Assembly (NCBI RefSeq): GCF_026248825.1
Contig: NZ_CP110973.1
Span: forward strand, 682,001-746,000
Source of the DNA: Larkinella insperata
GTDB lineage: Bacteria > Bacteroidota > Bacteroidia > Cytophagales > Spirosomataceae
Reading direction: 5' to 3'
Length of the DNA: 64,000 bases
In this document: positions 44,922-53,318 of the stretch, in pieces
Numbering within the stretch: the stretch's first letter is position 1
How the letters are laid out: every line of letters starts with the position of its first letter
The notes under the pieces: model-generated
Databases searched by the model: none
Seen by the model: the letters and a program-made list of their open reading frames with translations, nothing else
What the model was told of the DNA's origin: nothing
Program-made: the position numbers and the translations under genes

Positions 44922-45488
44922 ATGGACTATTACAACCAGGTCTTCGACTCTTTCGGTGCATCGCCCGATTCGTGGACCCATCAAACGTATGAACAGTGCA
45001 CCTTCAAAAATCTGGATTTGGCCGGTGCCCTGCTGTTCAACTCAAACTTTATTAATTGCCACTTTGAATCCTGTGACCTGACAAAAATTCAGGTCAAAAA
45101 TGCGCGATTCGATGACGTATCCTTTGCGGACTGCAAGCTTAATTACGTTGATTTCGGCCACTGCAACCCCTTCGGTTTTCACACTGATTTTCAGAATTGC
45201 CAGCTCAACAACACGGTTTTCCTGAACCGCAAGCTCAAGAAAGCCAAGTTCATGGAATGCTCGCTGAAGTCCGCTCAATTTCTAAAATGCGATCTAACCG
45301 GAACCCACTTTAAAGAGTGCAATTTTGATTCGGCCCGCTTTGAAGACAATACGCTCATTCAGGTGGATTTTTCCAGTTCCTACAACCTGGAACTGGACCC
45401 GGACACGAATCGAATCAAAAAAGCCCGGTTTTCCCTGCACAACCTGCCGGGCCTTTTGACCAAACACGATCTGGTCATCAGCCCGTAA
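44922..45488 (+). CDS. pentapeptide repeat protein
   Basis: A 188-aa soluble protein built from A(D/N)LxX pentapeptides across about residues 25-150 (for example CTFKNLDLAGALLFNSNF, CDLTKIQVKNARFDDVSFADCKLNYVDF, CSLKSAQFLKCDLTGTHFKECNF). The predicted fold is a right-handed quadrilateral beta-helix. It belongs to the Qnr/McbG-like class only in the broad sense; no gyrase-protection role can be claimed. Cys residues recur at one position of the coil. It is isolated from any obvious partner apart from the preceding amidase. Confidence 0.88.
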   Translation: MDYYNQVFDSFGASPDSWTHQTYEQCTFKNLDLAGALLFNSNFINCHFESCDLTKIQVKNARFDDVSFADCKLNYVDFGHCNPFGFHTDFQNCQLNNTVFLNRKLKKAKFMECSLKSAQFLKCDLTGTHFKECNFDSARFEDNTLIQVDFSSSYNLELDPDTNRIKKARFSLHNLPGLLTKHDLVISP

Positions 45489-45525
45489 CGACCGGGTCAA
45501 GACACGGTTGCGTCCAATTTTTCGT

Positions 45526-45533
45526 TATTTTTG
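45526..45533 (+). promoter_or_regulatory. Bacteroidota -7 element for S9 peptidase
   Basis: TATTTTTG, exact TAnnTTTG, ends 31 nt before the ATG at 45565. A GTTG at 45507-45510 is only 15 nt upstream, shorter than the usual spacer. Confidence 0.5.
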
Positions 45534-45564
45534 AAAACACTTCATACGCCAAGAACCTGCTTTT

Positions 45565-47778
45565 ATGCTTCGTAACTATTCTTTATACGGGTTAGTTTTT
45601 CTGCTTTTTGTTCACATCCCGGGATTTCCCCAGCAAAAACAACGCTTCCAGAACTTGCAACAGGCGCTGGCCGCAACGGGGCGGTTAGCGGGCTCGCAGG
45701 GGCCCGCCAGCGTCAACTGGATTGATGGCGGTACCCGGTTTTCGTTTACTGAAAAAGGCGTCATCAAATCATTTTCGCCCAAAGACGGGCGGGAGGAAGT
45801 GGTTTTCGATGGCAGCAAACTGACCCTTCCCGGCACCGATAAGCCGTTTGCCTACGAATCTTTTCAGTGGTCGAAAGATTCTAAAAACCTGTTTTTCCAG
45901 ACCAATTTCCGACCGGTCTGGCGTCGGTCGGGCATTTCGGATTATTACGTGTACTCGGTTACCGATAAAAGTCTGAAACTGGTTGCCAAAGATGCCCAGA
46001 CCGCCGAACTGTCGCCCGACGGCAAAAAAGTTGGTTACGAGCGGGATGGGAACCTGTTCGTCTTTGACTTTGCCAGCCAGAAAGAAACGCAACTCACCAA
46101 CGATGCCGCTCCGTACTTCTACAACGGACGGTTTGGCTGGGCTTACGAAGAGGAATTTGGGCTGGCCCAAGCCTGGGAATGGTCGCCCGACAGCAAATTT
46201 ATTGCGTACTGGCAGATCGACGAGCGCCAGGTGCCCATCTACGCCATGACCGACTACAAAGGCTTTGACGAAAATTTTGTTAAACTCCCCTACCCGCGCG
46301 TCGGCGACAACAACCCCACCGCCCGCATCGGCGTGGTTGAACTGGCCAATAACAAAGCCCAGTGGATGAAGGTGGACCTGGGCGACGGCTACATTCCGCG
46401 GATTTACTGGACCTCGCAGGAAGGCCAGCTGGCCGTGGTGCACCTGAACCGCAAACAAAATCACCTGCGGCTGTTTCTGACCAACGCCCGTACCGGCGAA
46501 GCGAAGCAGATCATGGAGGAGAAAAACAACGCCTGGATTGACGTGTTCGATTTCTTCGCCGGCATCATGCACTACTTCTACTTTCCGGCCGATTCGCGGG
46601 AGTTTTTCTGGGTTTCGGAGCGCGACGGATTTGCCCACATTTACCGCTACGACTACACCGGCAAGCTGCTGAATCAGGTCACCAAAGGCAACTGGGAAGT
46701 GGTTTTCGTCTATAACGTCGATGCCAAAAACAAAAAGATTTATTACACCTCCACCCAACAGTCTCCGCTGGACCGGCAGTTATACGTGGTTGATTTCGAC
46801 GGCAAAAACACCCGTAAACTGACCCAGGCGGCTGGTCGGCATAAAATCGATTTTGCGCCCAACGGCCAGTATTACATCGACAATTATTCGAACACAACCA
46901 CGCCCACGCGCGTCGAACTCTGGGACACCAAGGGCAAACTGCTCAAGACGCTGGAAGCCAACACCAGCGTTACGGAGTTTCTGAACAATTACGTCTACAG
47001 CCCCAAGGAACTCACCCGCTTTACCACGTCTGACGGCCAGAAAATCGACATTTCGATCATCAAACCGCTGGATTTCGACGCGACTAAAAAATATCCGGTG
47101 GTGCTGGATATTTACGGCGGACCCGGTGCGCAGTCGGTTTACAACGATTTCAGTTTTACGGGTTGGCACCAGTTCCTGGCGCAGCAGGGTTACGTGGTCG
47201 TCAGCGTTAACAACCGGGGTAGCGGGGGCTACGGCTACCAGTTTGAGAAAATCGTTTACGAAAAACTAGGGTTATACGAAAGCCGCGACTTTGCCGAAAC
47301 CGCCAAGTATTTAGCAACTCAATCGTGGGTGGATGGGGGCCGGATTGCGATTCGCGGCCACAGCTACGGCGGTTACATGAGCAGCTACACCATGCTGACC
47401 CATCCCGACGTTTTCAAAGTATCTCTGGTGGGCGCGCCCGTCACCGACTGGCGGTTGTACGACAGCATTTATACGGAACGGTATATGGGCCTGTTGCCCG
47501 AAAATGACGCCAAATATCAGAAGAGCGCGGTATCGCCCAACGCTAAAAACCTGCAGGGCAAGATGTTTATCGCCCACTCAACGATGGACGAAAACGTGCA
47601 CATCCGGAACACCATGCAGTTGATGAACGCGCTGGAAGACGCCGGTAAAGACGCCGACCTGCGCATTTATCCTCCCGGAGCCCACGGTGTTGCCTACAAC
47701 AGCACAAGCTCACTTTTGCTTTATCAGCAGTACACCGATTGCCTGGAAAAGTACCTGAAAAACGGCACGGCTAACTAG
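45565..47778 (+). CDS. dipeptidyl peptidase IV family serine peptidase (S9B)
   Basis: A 737-aa secreted peptidase. A signal peptide ends near residue 24. The DPP-IV N-terminal beta-propeller (about 80-480) contains WAYEEEFGLAQAWEWSPDSKFIAYWQIDE, where the EE pair anchors the substrate amino terminus, as in DPP-IV. The catalytic alpha/beta hydrolase domain has Ser600 in GHSYGGYMS, Asp in STMDENVH and His in GAHGVAYN. It removes X-Pro or X-Ala dipeptides from peptide N-termini in the periplasm. It abuts the convergent PepSY-like gene with no gap. Confidence 0.96.
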   Translation: MLRNYSLYGLVFLLFVHIPGFPQQKQRFQNLQQALAATGRLAGSQGPASVNWIDGGTRFSFTEKGVIKSFSPKDGREEVVFDGSKLTLPGTDKPFAYESFQWSKDSKNLFFQTNFRPVWRRSGISDYYVYSVTDKSLKLVAKDAQTAELSPDGKKVGYERDGNLFVFDFASQKETQLTNDAAPYFYNGRFGWAYEEEFGLAQAWEWSPDSKFIAYWQIDERQVPIYAMTDYKGFDENFVKLPYPRVGDNNPTARIGVVELANNKAQWMKVDLGDGYIPRIYWTSQEGQLAVVHLNRKQNHLRLFLTNARTGEAKQIMEEKNNAWIDVFDFFAGIMHYFYFPADSREFFWVSERDGFAHIYRYDYTGKLLNQVTKGNWEVVFVYNVDAKNKKIYYTSTQQSPLDRQLYVVDFDGKNTRKLTQAAGRHKIDFAPNGQYYIDNYSNTTTPTRVELWDTKGKLLKTLEANTSVTEFLNNYVYSPKELTRFTTSDGQKIDISIIKPLDFDATKKYPVVLDIYGGPGAQSVYNDFSFTGWHQFLAQQGYVVVSVNNRGSGGYGYQFEKIVYEKLGLYESRDFAETAKYLATQSWVDGGRIAIRGHSYGGYMSSYTMLTHPDVFKVSLVGAPVTDWRLYDSIYTERYMGLLPENDAKYQKSAVSPNAKNLQGKMFIAHSTMDENVHIRNTMQLMNALEDAGKDADLRIYPPGAHGVAYNSTSSLLLYQQYTDCLEKYLKNGTAN

Positions 47779-48225
47779 TTAGTCGTCCACCCGCCGAAAA
47801 TCGCCGTTTGGGTCGAACCTCAAATCAAGACCGTTTGCCAATTCAACGCTGTACCGGTCGCGGTCGTCTTCGTCTTTCTCCCAACTGACTACGGTTTGTT
47901 GGGAGAAATTCGTTTGGAGGTAGGTCCGAATTTTTTCCGGGTTAATTACGGCGTCCGGAATGGCCTTGTTGTTACCGTCTACCTGAATGCATTCACCCGT
48001 GCGGGTAAAGTCCAGATCAAAACCGTTGCTTAAAATAACGTCGTAGCTGGTTTTCGACCCATCGCGGTCTCTGACAACCCGGCTGATGGTTTCCTGCGGA
48101 AAGTGCGTTGAGATAAAGCTCTGAGCGTTTTGCGGCAACGATTCCGGCGTTACGGCTTTCTCCTGATCGCAGGCCACACTGGCCCAACCCAGCAAACCGG
48201 TAACAATGATGATTGCTTTTTTCAT
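47779..48225 (-). CDS. PepSY-like periplasmic protein
   Basis: A 148-aa protein with a signal peptide ending in WASVACD, probably a lipoprotein (Cys at residue 19). It has two copies of a PepSY-like unit: first LPQNAQSFISTHFPQETISRVVRD with YDVILSNGFDLDF, then NPEKIRTYLQTNFSQQTVVSWEKD with YSVELANGLDLRF. This is the putative beta-lactamase-inhibitor-like PepSY family (PF11396) common in Bacteroidetes. It is convergent with the S9 peptidase. Confidence 0.85.
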   Translation of the reverse strand: MKKAIIIVTGLLGWASVACDQEKAVTPESLPQNAQSFISTHFPQETISRVVRDRDGSKTSYDVILSNGFDLDFTRTGECIQVDGNNKAIPDAVINPEKIRTYLQTNFSQQTVVSWEKDEDDRDRYSVELANGLDLRFDPNGDFRRVDD

Positions 48226-48322
48226 GCGGATAGGGATTGATTGTAAGGTGTATTCCCTACCATAACACCCAAGTTACCCTCCTCCCCTACGCAGCCCCTT
48301 TTTTCTTTTCGCACCCGGACGG

Positions 48323-49069
48323 TCAGACTTCCATTTTCAGGGCCTTACCGACGTCTTTCTGGTGCAAACGGCCAACCGGCAGTTCCTGACCGGCCACCTC
48401 GATGTGGTTGGGCGACCAGGCCGAAATCTTGTCAATGGCGACGATAAACGAGCGGTGAATCCGGAGAAAATCCCGGTGCGGCAGCATGGACTCCACCGAG
48501 CTGATGGCCTGTTTGACAACCAGCGGTTTGGCGGTGTTGGTGATGATCTTGATGTAATCTTTCAGGCTTTCAACGTAGAGAATGTCTTTCGTGTAAACCT
48601 TCACCATTTTCCGGTCGGCCCGGAAATACAGGAACGCGTCGCGCTCGGAGGGCACCAGTTCTTTTTCTACCAGTGGCTGCTCCGGCTCGGTCGGCAGGTG
48701 CGGACCGGCCTGGGAATCAAGACGCATGACCTTGGCAACCGCCCGCAAAAACCGTTCGAACGGAATGGGTTTCAGCAGGTAATCAACCACGTCGAGATCA
48801 AACCCGTCGAGGGCATATTCGCGGTACGCCGTTGTAAAAATAACTTTGGGCGGGTTTCGCAGACTCCGCAGGAAATCCGTGCCCGTCAGCTTCGGCATCT
48901 TAATATCCAGAAACATCAGGTCGACCGGCGTGGACTGAAGCAAACTGAAAGCCTGAACGGCATTGTGGCATTTTCCGACAATTTCCAGTCCATCGATCAT
49001 TTCGATGTACGATTCGATGATTTCCAGCGCGTGGGGTTCGTCATCGACGAGTAGACAACGTAAATTCAT
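48323..49069 (-). CDS. LytTR-family response regulator
   Basis: A 248-aa regulator. The receiver domain has the acidic pair D9/D10, phospho-acceptor Asp55 in MFLDIKMP, Thr in FTTAY and Lys in LLKPIPF. The C-terminal LytTR DNA-binding domain (about 145-245) has ILYVESLKDYIKIIT and FLRIHRSFIVAI. It is the partner of the sensor kinase gene immediately upstream (33-bp gap). The pair resembles LytS/LytR systems that control envelope or exopolysaccharide genes. Confidence 0.95.
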   Translation of the reverse strand: MNLRCLLVDDEPHALEIIESYIEMIDGLEIVGKCHNAVQAFSLLQSTPVDLMFLDIKMPKLTGTDFLRSLRNPPKVIFTTAYREYALDGFDLDVVDYLLKPIPFERFLRAVAKVMRLDSQAGPHLPTEPEQPLVEKELVPSERDAFLYFRADRKMVKVYTKDILYVESLKDYIKIITNTAKPLVVKQAISSVESMLPHRDFLRIHRSFIVAIDKISAWSPNHIEVAGQELPVGRLHQKDVGKALKMEV

Positions 49070-49102
49070 TTTATCGCACGTATTTGTTGTTGTTTATTCT
49101 TT

Positions 49103-50290
49103 TTACGCCGGCAGTTCGGCCAGCGGGGCCGGATGCCGTTTGGCTACTGGCGAAACCTCGGGCAACCGCAGGGCCAGATCGACCAGAAACGTCTCTTCTT
49201 CCGGTTGAATCTGCAACTCGTACTGCTGGGGATACAGCAGTTCCAGCCGCTTGCGGACGTTCTGCAAACCGATGCCCCCAACGGATGCGGCCCCGGCCGA
49301 CTGGGATTTGAGGGTTTCCGCGTCAGCATCCCGGCTATTGACCAGTTTAAACGTCAGGACATTGTCCTCAACCGCTAAATCCAGAAAAATCCAGGCCTGC
49401 TCCAGTTGCTCGCTCGTTCCGTGTTTGAAAGCGTTTTCCAGAAACGGAATCAGCAGCAGGGGCGCAATCTGCTTGCTCTGCAAATCGCCGTGAAAATTCA
49501 TCGAAACCTCCAGCCGCGCCCCGTAACGCAGTTGCTCCAGACCAATGTAATTTTTCAGGAAAGTGATTTCCTTTTCCAGCGGCACTTCTGACGCGTTGCA
49601 GTCGTAGAGCATGTAACTCAGCAACTGCGACAGTTTCATCACCACCGCCGGTGACTGTTCCGACTTCCGCAGCGTCAGCGCGTAGAGGTTGTTCAAGGTG
49701 TTAAACAGAAAATGGGGGTGAATCTGCGACTTCAGCAGTTGCAGCTCCGCCTGAAACTTCTCCTTTTCGATTTGCCGGAAAGCCTGTTCCTTCAGATACC
49801 AGATTTTGACCAGTTTGATGGCCGCTACAAAACCTGCCACGGTAATGCCGCCCCGCAAGCCGGCCATCAGCAAGTAACTCAGGCCACCACCCCGCGCCCG
49901 GGCCGTTCCCAGCCAGGTGTGCAGCGGAGTCACAATCCAGGTCGAAAGAGCGGCCGAGGTACAGGCACTCAGAAACGAAAAAAAGATGACGCCGATCACC
50001 ATCTTCCAATACTGCCCCTTGTTCAGATACCGGGGAAACAAGATGTAGGTGATTCCGTAAGCCAGTACCATGTGAGCGGGCATAAAAACAACGGAGCTTA
50101 CCCCCGACGCCAGAAAGCCCATAAAAAAAGCGGTCGTTTTCCCGTATCCGCGGTACAGGAAGTCCTGAATCGGAAAAACCCCGTACAATACCGTGAAATA
50201 CAACCAGACGACGCCCCAGAAAAGACCGTGACGCGCCAGGCGGTACCGGGGCCGATTGGAAAAGATGAAGTTGCTGTCCGACAGTTGCAT
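49103..50290 (-). CDS. LytS-type sensor histidine kinase (His_kinase family)
   Basis: A 395-aa membrane kinase with four hydrophobic helices (about 20-160), a short helical linker (QAFRQIEKEKFQAELQLLKSQ) and the His_kinase domain. The phospho-acceptor His lies in QIHPHFLFNTLNNLYAL, followed by the HATPase domain with IPFLENAFKHG and the G-box GIGLQNVRKRLELLYP. I start at the ATG ending at 50290; the frame also opens at TTG 50323. It forms an operon with the LytTR regulator. Confidence 0.94.
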   Translation of the reverse strand: MQLSDSNFIFSNRPRYRLARHGLFWGVVWLYFTVLYGVFPIQDFLYRGYGKTTAFFMGFLASGVSSVVFMPAHMVLAYGITYILFPRYLNKGQYWKMVIGVIFFSFLSACTSAALSTWIVTPLHTWLGTARARGGGLSYLLMAGLRGGITVAGFVAAIKLVKIWYLKEQAFRQIEKEKFQAELQLLKSQIHPHFLFNTLNNLYALTLRKSEQSPAVVMKLSQLLSYMLYDCNASEVPLEKEITFLKNYIGLEQLRYGARLEVSMNFHGDLQSKQIAPLLLIPFLENAFKHGTSEQLEQAWIFLDLAVEDNVLTFKLVNSRDADAETLKSQSAGAASVGGIGLQNVRKRLELLYPQQYELQIQPEEETFLVDLALRLPEVSPVAKRHPAPLAELPA

Positions 50291-50491
50291 ACGATGGCCG
50301 AATGGGTGATCGAATTTAGACAAACGACACCAAACCCGCTACGAAACCAACGAATTGTAGACGAACGGCAAGGAATCGTCGCCAAATGACTCTTTTTGGC
50401 GTTCCGGATACGCTCGTCGCCGGTTGCCTGCTGTATTGACGTCAAACCTCGTCACCGGGCGAAAATGCGGGCAACGAGTAGCCAGCCGCCT

Positions 50492-50499
50492 TACTTTTG
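50492..50499 (+). promoter_or_regulatory. Bacteroidota -7 element
   Basis: TACTTTTG, exact, 55 nt upstream of the small secreted protein gene at 50554. It lacks a clear -33 box. Confidence 0.45.
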
Positions 50500-50553
50500 A
50501 CCGTCAATAACGACAGACAACAAATACTGATGATCCGCTCCGGCGATACAACC

Positions 50554-50889
50554 ATGAAAACTTACTCATTCATCCGATTGGCGCTTGTTGCCACCTCTCT
50601 GCTGCTATCGGCCGCTACGTTCGGGCAAAACCCTTCTACCAACGCCCCCCGCGAGGGGTTCTGGGTTGTTGAATCGCAACCCAAAAAGCCGTGTACAGCA
50701 TACTTTTATACCAATGACAATCAGCTCATTTACCAGGAAGCTCTGGCAAAAAAGCAGCTCAACATCAAACGCGCCACCACCCGGCAACGGCTGAATGCCG
50801 TGCTCGAGCAGGCGCTGCGCCAATGGGCCTTGAACCAGCAAGCCGTTCCGGCCAACCAGCAATGGCTGGCAAGCGAATTTAAAAGGTAA
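50554..50889 (+). CDS. small secreted protein, function unknown
   Basis: Not recognised. A 111-aa precursor with a clear signal peptide (FIRLALVATSLLLSAATFGQ) and a mature part of about 85 residues containing EGFWVVESQPKKPCTAYFYTNDNQLIYQEAL and a basic, Gln-rich helix at the end. There is only one Cys. The upstream -7 element and the strong downstream terminator suggest a monocistronic unit. ATG 50554 is chosen over ATG 50497, which would put 19 hydrophilic residues before the signal. Confidence 0.7.
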   Translation: MKTYSFIRLALVATSLLLSAATFGQNPSTNAPREGFWVVESQPKKPCTAYFYTNDNQLIYQEALAKKQLNIKRATTRQRLNAVLEQALRQWALNQQAVPANQQWLASEFKR

Positions 50890-50981
50890 ACCCATGAAGC
50901 TTGGTACTTGAAACCTACGGCTCAGGCCGTCTGTAACCTGGCTTCCGGCTCCGATGATAATTTGGTTAAATTGGTTTAGGT

Positions 50982-51017
50982 CCCCCGGGCCGGTTGATCT
51001 GGCTCGGGGGCTTTTTG
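50982..51017 (+). terminator. intrinsic terminator upstream of the purine permease gene
   Basis: Stem cccccgggcc (50982-50991) with ggctcggggg (51001-51010), 10 bp including one G-U pair, with a 9-nt loop, then CTTTTT. It is oriented to end the small secreted protein transcript. No aptamer fold such as a purine riboswitch was recognised in the 208-nt gap. Confidence 0.8.
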
Positions 51018-51047
51018 GGGAAATAATTGACGGAAACCCCGTTGGCG

Positions 51048-51078
51048 GTTGATCGGGAGTCTGGAATCCGTATTTTCG
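51048..51078 (+). promoter_or_regulatory. Bacteroidota promoter for the purine permease
   Basis: GTTG (51048-51051), 19-nt spacer, TATTTTCG (51071-51078), one mismatch from TAnnTTTG, ending 19 nt before the ATG at 51098. Confidence 0.55.
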
Positions 51079-51097
51079 GACCTGAATCCATTTCCCG

Positions 51098-52414
51098 ATG
51101 CAAACCAGCCTGTCTTCTCCTCCCGCCCGCACGGAAATCCTGGCGGGAATTTCCACGTTTCTGGCAACCATGTACATCATTGTGGTGAATCCTGCCATTC
51201 TGAGTCAGGCCGGATTACCGTTCAGTGGGGTGCTGACGGCCACGGTTTTGCTGTCGTTCGGCTGTAGCCTGCTGATGGGCCTGTACGCCCGCAACCCGCT
51301 GGTTGTTGCGCCCGGCATGGGCCTGAACGCGTTTTTTACCTTTACCGCCGTCAAAGGCATGGGCATACGGCCTGAAGTCGCCTTAGGAGCGGTGTTCTGG
51401 GCGGGCGTCCTGTTCCTGATTCTGTCGGTTTTCAACGTGCGTTCGGCCGTTGTCCGGATTATTCCCAGACCGTTGCGGTACGCCATTTCGGCGGGAATTG
51501 GCCTGTTTATTACCCTGATCGGTTTCGAGAATGCCCGGTTTATCGTGGCTAACCCGGCCACGCTCGTCAGCATTGCCAGCCTGAAAGACCCGGTTATTCT
51601 GACCTTCATTTTTGGGCTGCTGCTCACCTCCGTTCTTGTCGCACGAAATTTCCCGGGAGCCATCATCATCGGTATTGTTCTGACGACGCTGGCGGCCGTA
51701 CCCATTGGCCGGTGGTGGGGCGATGCCTCGGCGGTCAATTTTGGGGCAAAAACGCTCGTTAATTTTCAGGGGATTCTGGCCGCGCCGGATTTCAGTTTAA
51801 TAGGTCACCTCGATTTTGTCAACTCGCTGCAGTGGGCGCTCTGGCCGGTTATTTTTGCCTTCGTCTTTACGGACCTCTTCGACAGCCTGTCTACCTTTGT
51901 GGGTGTGGCCGAAGCGGCTAACCTGTACGATGAAGACGGTAATCCGCGTAACCTGAACCGCTCGCTGACGGTAGACGCCGTCGCCACCGCCGTCGCGGGT
52001 CTGCTCGGTACCAGTCCGGGTACCTCCTACGTCGAATCGGCGGTTGGTATTGCTCAGGGCGGACGCACGGGTCTGACGGCCATTGTCGCCGGAGCTTTGT
52101 TTCTGCCGTTCCTGTTTTTGTCGCCCCTGCTGTCGGTTGTTCCGGCAATTGCCACGGCCCCGGCGCTGGTGCTGGTCGGCGCCTTCATGATGAAACCCGT
52201 TACCCGCATCAACTGGGATCAACTGGACGAGGCCTTACCGGCTTTTCTGGCCCTGGTTCTGATTCCGTTTAGCTACTCCATTACGCAGGGCATCATCTGG
52301 GGTTTTCTGACTTGGACGGTGGTTAAACTGGCGCTCGGCAAAACCCACGAGGTACCGGCTGGCCTGCTGATCGTGGACGCCTTCTGCGTTCTGGCCCTAT
52401 TTTCCGGTCATTAA
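51098..52414 (+). CDS. NCS2 family purine/xanthine-type permease (AzgA-like)
   Basis: A 438-aa transporter with about 12-13 hydrophobic helices. Hallmarks of the AzgA-like (COG2252) branch: FLATMYIIVVNPAIL, VVAPGMGLNAFFTF, the DLFDSLSTFVGVAEAANLYDEDG loop and GTSPGTSYVESAVGIAQGGRTGLTA. That branch imports adenine, guanine or hypoxanthine with protons. The C-terminal helix ends in LFSGH. It is followed by a short T6-flanked hairpin (52419-52435) and 34 bp later by a nucleosidase gene, which supports a purine-salvage role. Confidence 0.93.
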   Translation: MQTSLSSPPARTEILAGISTFLATMYIIVVNPAILSQAGLPFSGVLTATVLLSFGCSLLMGLYARNPLVVAPGMGLNAFFTFTAVKGMGIRPEVALGAVFWAGVLFLILSVFNVRSAVVRIIPRPLRYAISAGIGLFITLIGFENARFIVANPATLVSIASLKDPVILTFIFGLLLTSVLVARNFPGAIIIGIVLTTLAAVPIGRWWGDASAVNFGAKTLVNFQGILAAPDFSLIGHLDFVNSLQWALWPVIFAFVFTDLFDSLSTFVGVAEAANLYDEDGNPRNLNRSLTVDAVATAVAGLLGTSPGTSYVESAVGIAQGGRTGLTAIVAGALFLPFLFLSPLLSVVPAIATAPALVLVGAFMMKPVTRINWDQLDEALPAFLALVLIPFSYSITQGIIWGFLTWTVVKLALGKTHEVPAGLLIVDAFCVLALFSGH

Positions 52415-52448
52415 ATCCGGACCGGGTCCTTTTTTATCGTAAAATTCA

Positions 52449-53291
52449 ATGACAATGCAACCTGACAACGTACCATTAAAACGCTTCTTATTTTCCCTTA
52501 TTCTCCTTTTCAGTGTCGTTTCTACGAATGCCCAGCACTACAAGCCCCAGCCCATTACGGCCCTGCTCGGCGCTTTTGACGAGGAGGTAAAACTCGTTCA
52601 GCAGTCGTTGGAAAATCCGAAAACGCACACGCTCAACGGCATCCGGTTCATGACCGGCCAGATCAACGGCCATGAGGTGGTGGTGGCGGAAACGGGTATC
52701 GGCAAAGTGAATGCCGCCATGACAACGGCTTTCGTACTCGCCCACTTCAAACCCCAATGGGTTTTGTTCACCGGCATTGCGGGTGGTGTGAATCCCGACC
52801 TCCAGCCCGGCGACATCGTTATTGCCCGGCAAACGGCGCATCACGATTACCGCTCCATTACGTTTGAACAGCAGCCAACCAACCAGACCCGCAACGCCAT
52901 CACGAAAGAAATGAACCCGGCGTATTTCTCCGCCGATTCGGTCATGATGAAAACGGCGCAGGAAGCGGCCAAAACCGTTTCTTTCGAAAGCATTCCGCTG
53001 ACCTCACGCCCGCCGACCGTTGTGGTGGGTACCGTCGTAACGGGTGATCAGTTTATTTCGTCCGAAGAGAAAGTGGCTAGCCTCTGGTCGGAATTTCGGG
53101 CCGACGCGACCGAAATGGAAGGGGCCGCCGTTGCGCAGGTTTGCTACCAGCAGCAGGTGCCCTGCCTGGTTATCCGGAGCCTGAGCGACAAGGCCAATTC
53201 CAACGCCCGCCAGGATATGCTGACGTTTTTCCGGATAGCCGCCCGAAATTCGGCCAACCTGGTTATGGCGATTGTTGGAAAGTTACGCTAA
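52449..53291 (+). CDS. secreted MTA/SAH-type nucleosidase
   Basis: A 280-aa nucleoside hydrolase of the PNP/MTAN superfamily. After a signal peptide (KRFLFSLILLFSVVSTNAQ) the domain begins PITALLGAFDEEVKLV and contains VVVAETGIGKVNAA, LFTGIAGGVNPDLQPGDIVIA, VTGDQFISSEEK, the substrate-binding TEMEGAAVAQVC and the catalytic Asp in IRSLSDKAN. Standard MTAN enzymes are cytosolic; the signal peptide here predicts action in the periplasm. The neighbouring permease could then import the released base. The start could be 52449 or 52455. Confidence 0.88.
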   Translation: MTMQPDNVPLKRFLFSLILLFSVVSTNAQHYKPQPITALLGAFDEEVKLVQQSLENPKTHTLNGIRFMTGQINGHEVVVAETGIGKVNAAMTTAFVLAHFKPQWVLFTGIAGGVNPDLQPGDIVIARQTAHHDYRSITFEQQPTNQTRNAITKEMNPAYFSADSVMMKTAQEAAKTVSFESIPLTSRPPTVVVGTVVTGDQFISSEEKVASLWSEFRADATEMEGAAVAQVCYQQQVPCLVIRSLSDKANSNARQDMLTFFRIAARNSANLVMAIVGKLR

Positions 53292-53318
53292 TATGCGCTC
53301 ACCAAAACCCTGATCATC

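Noticed and set aside
50890..51097. Possible purine riboswitch in front of the purine permease
   Set aside because: The gap holds an ordinary intrinsic terminator for the upstream gene and then a promoter; I could not find a three-way junction or the conserved loop sequences of a purine aptamer.
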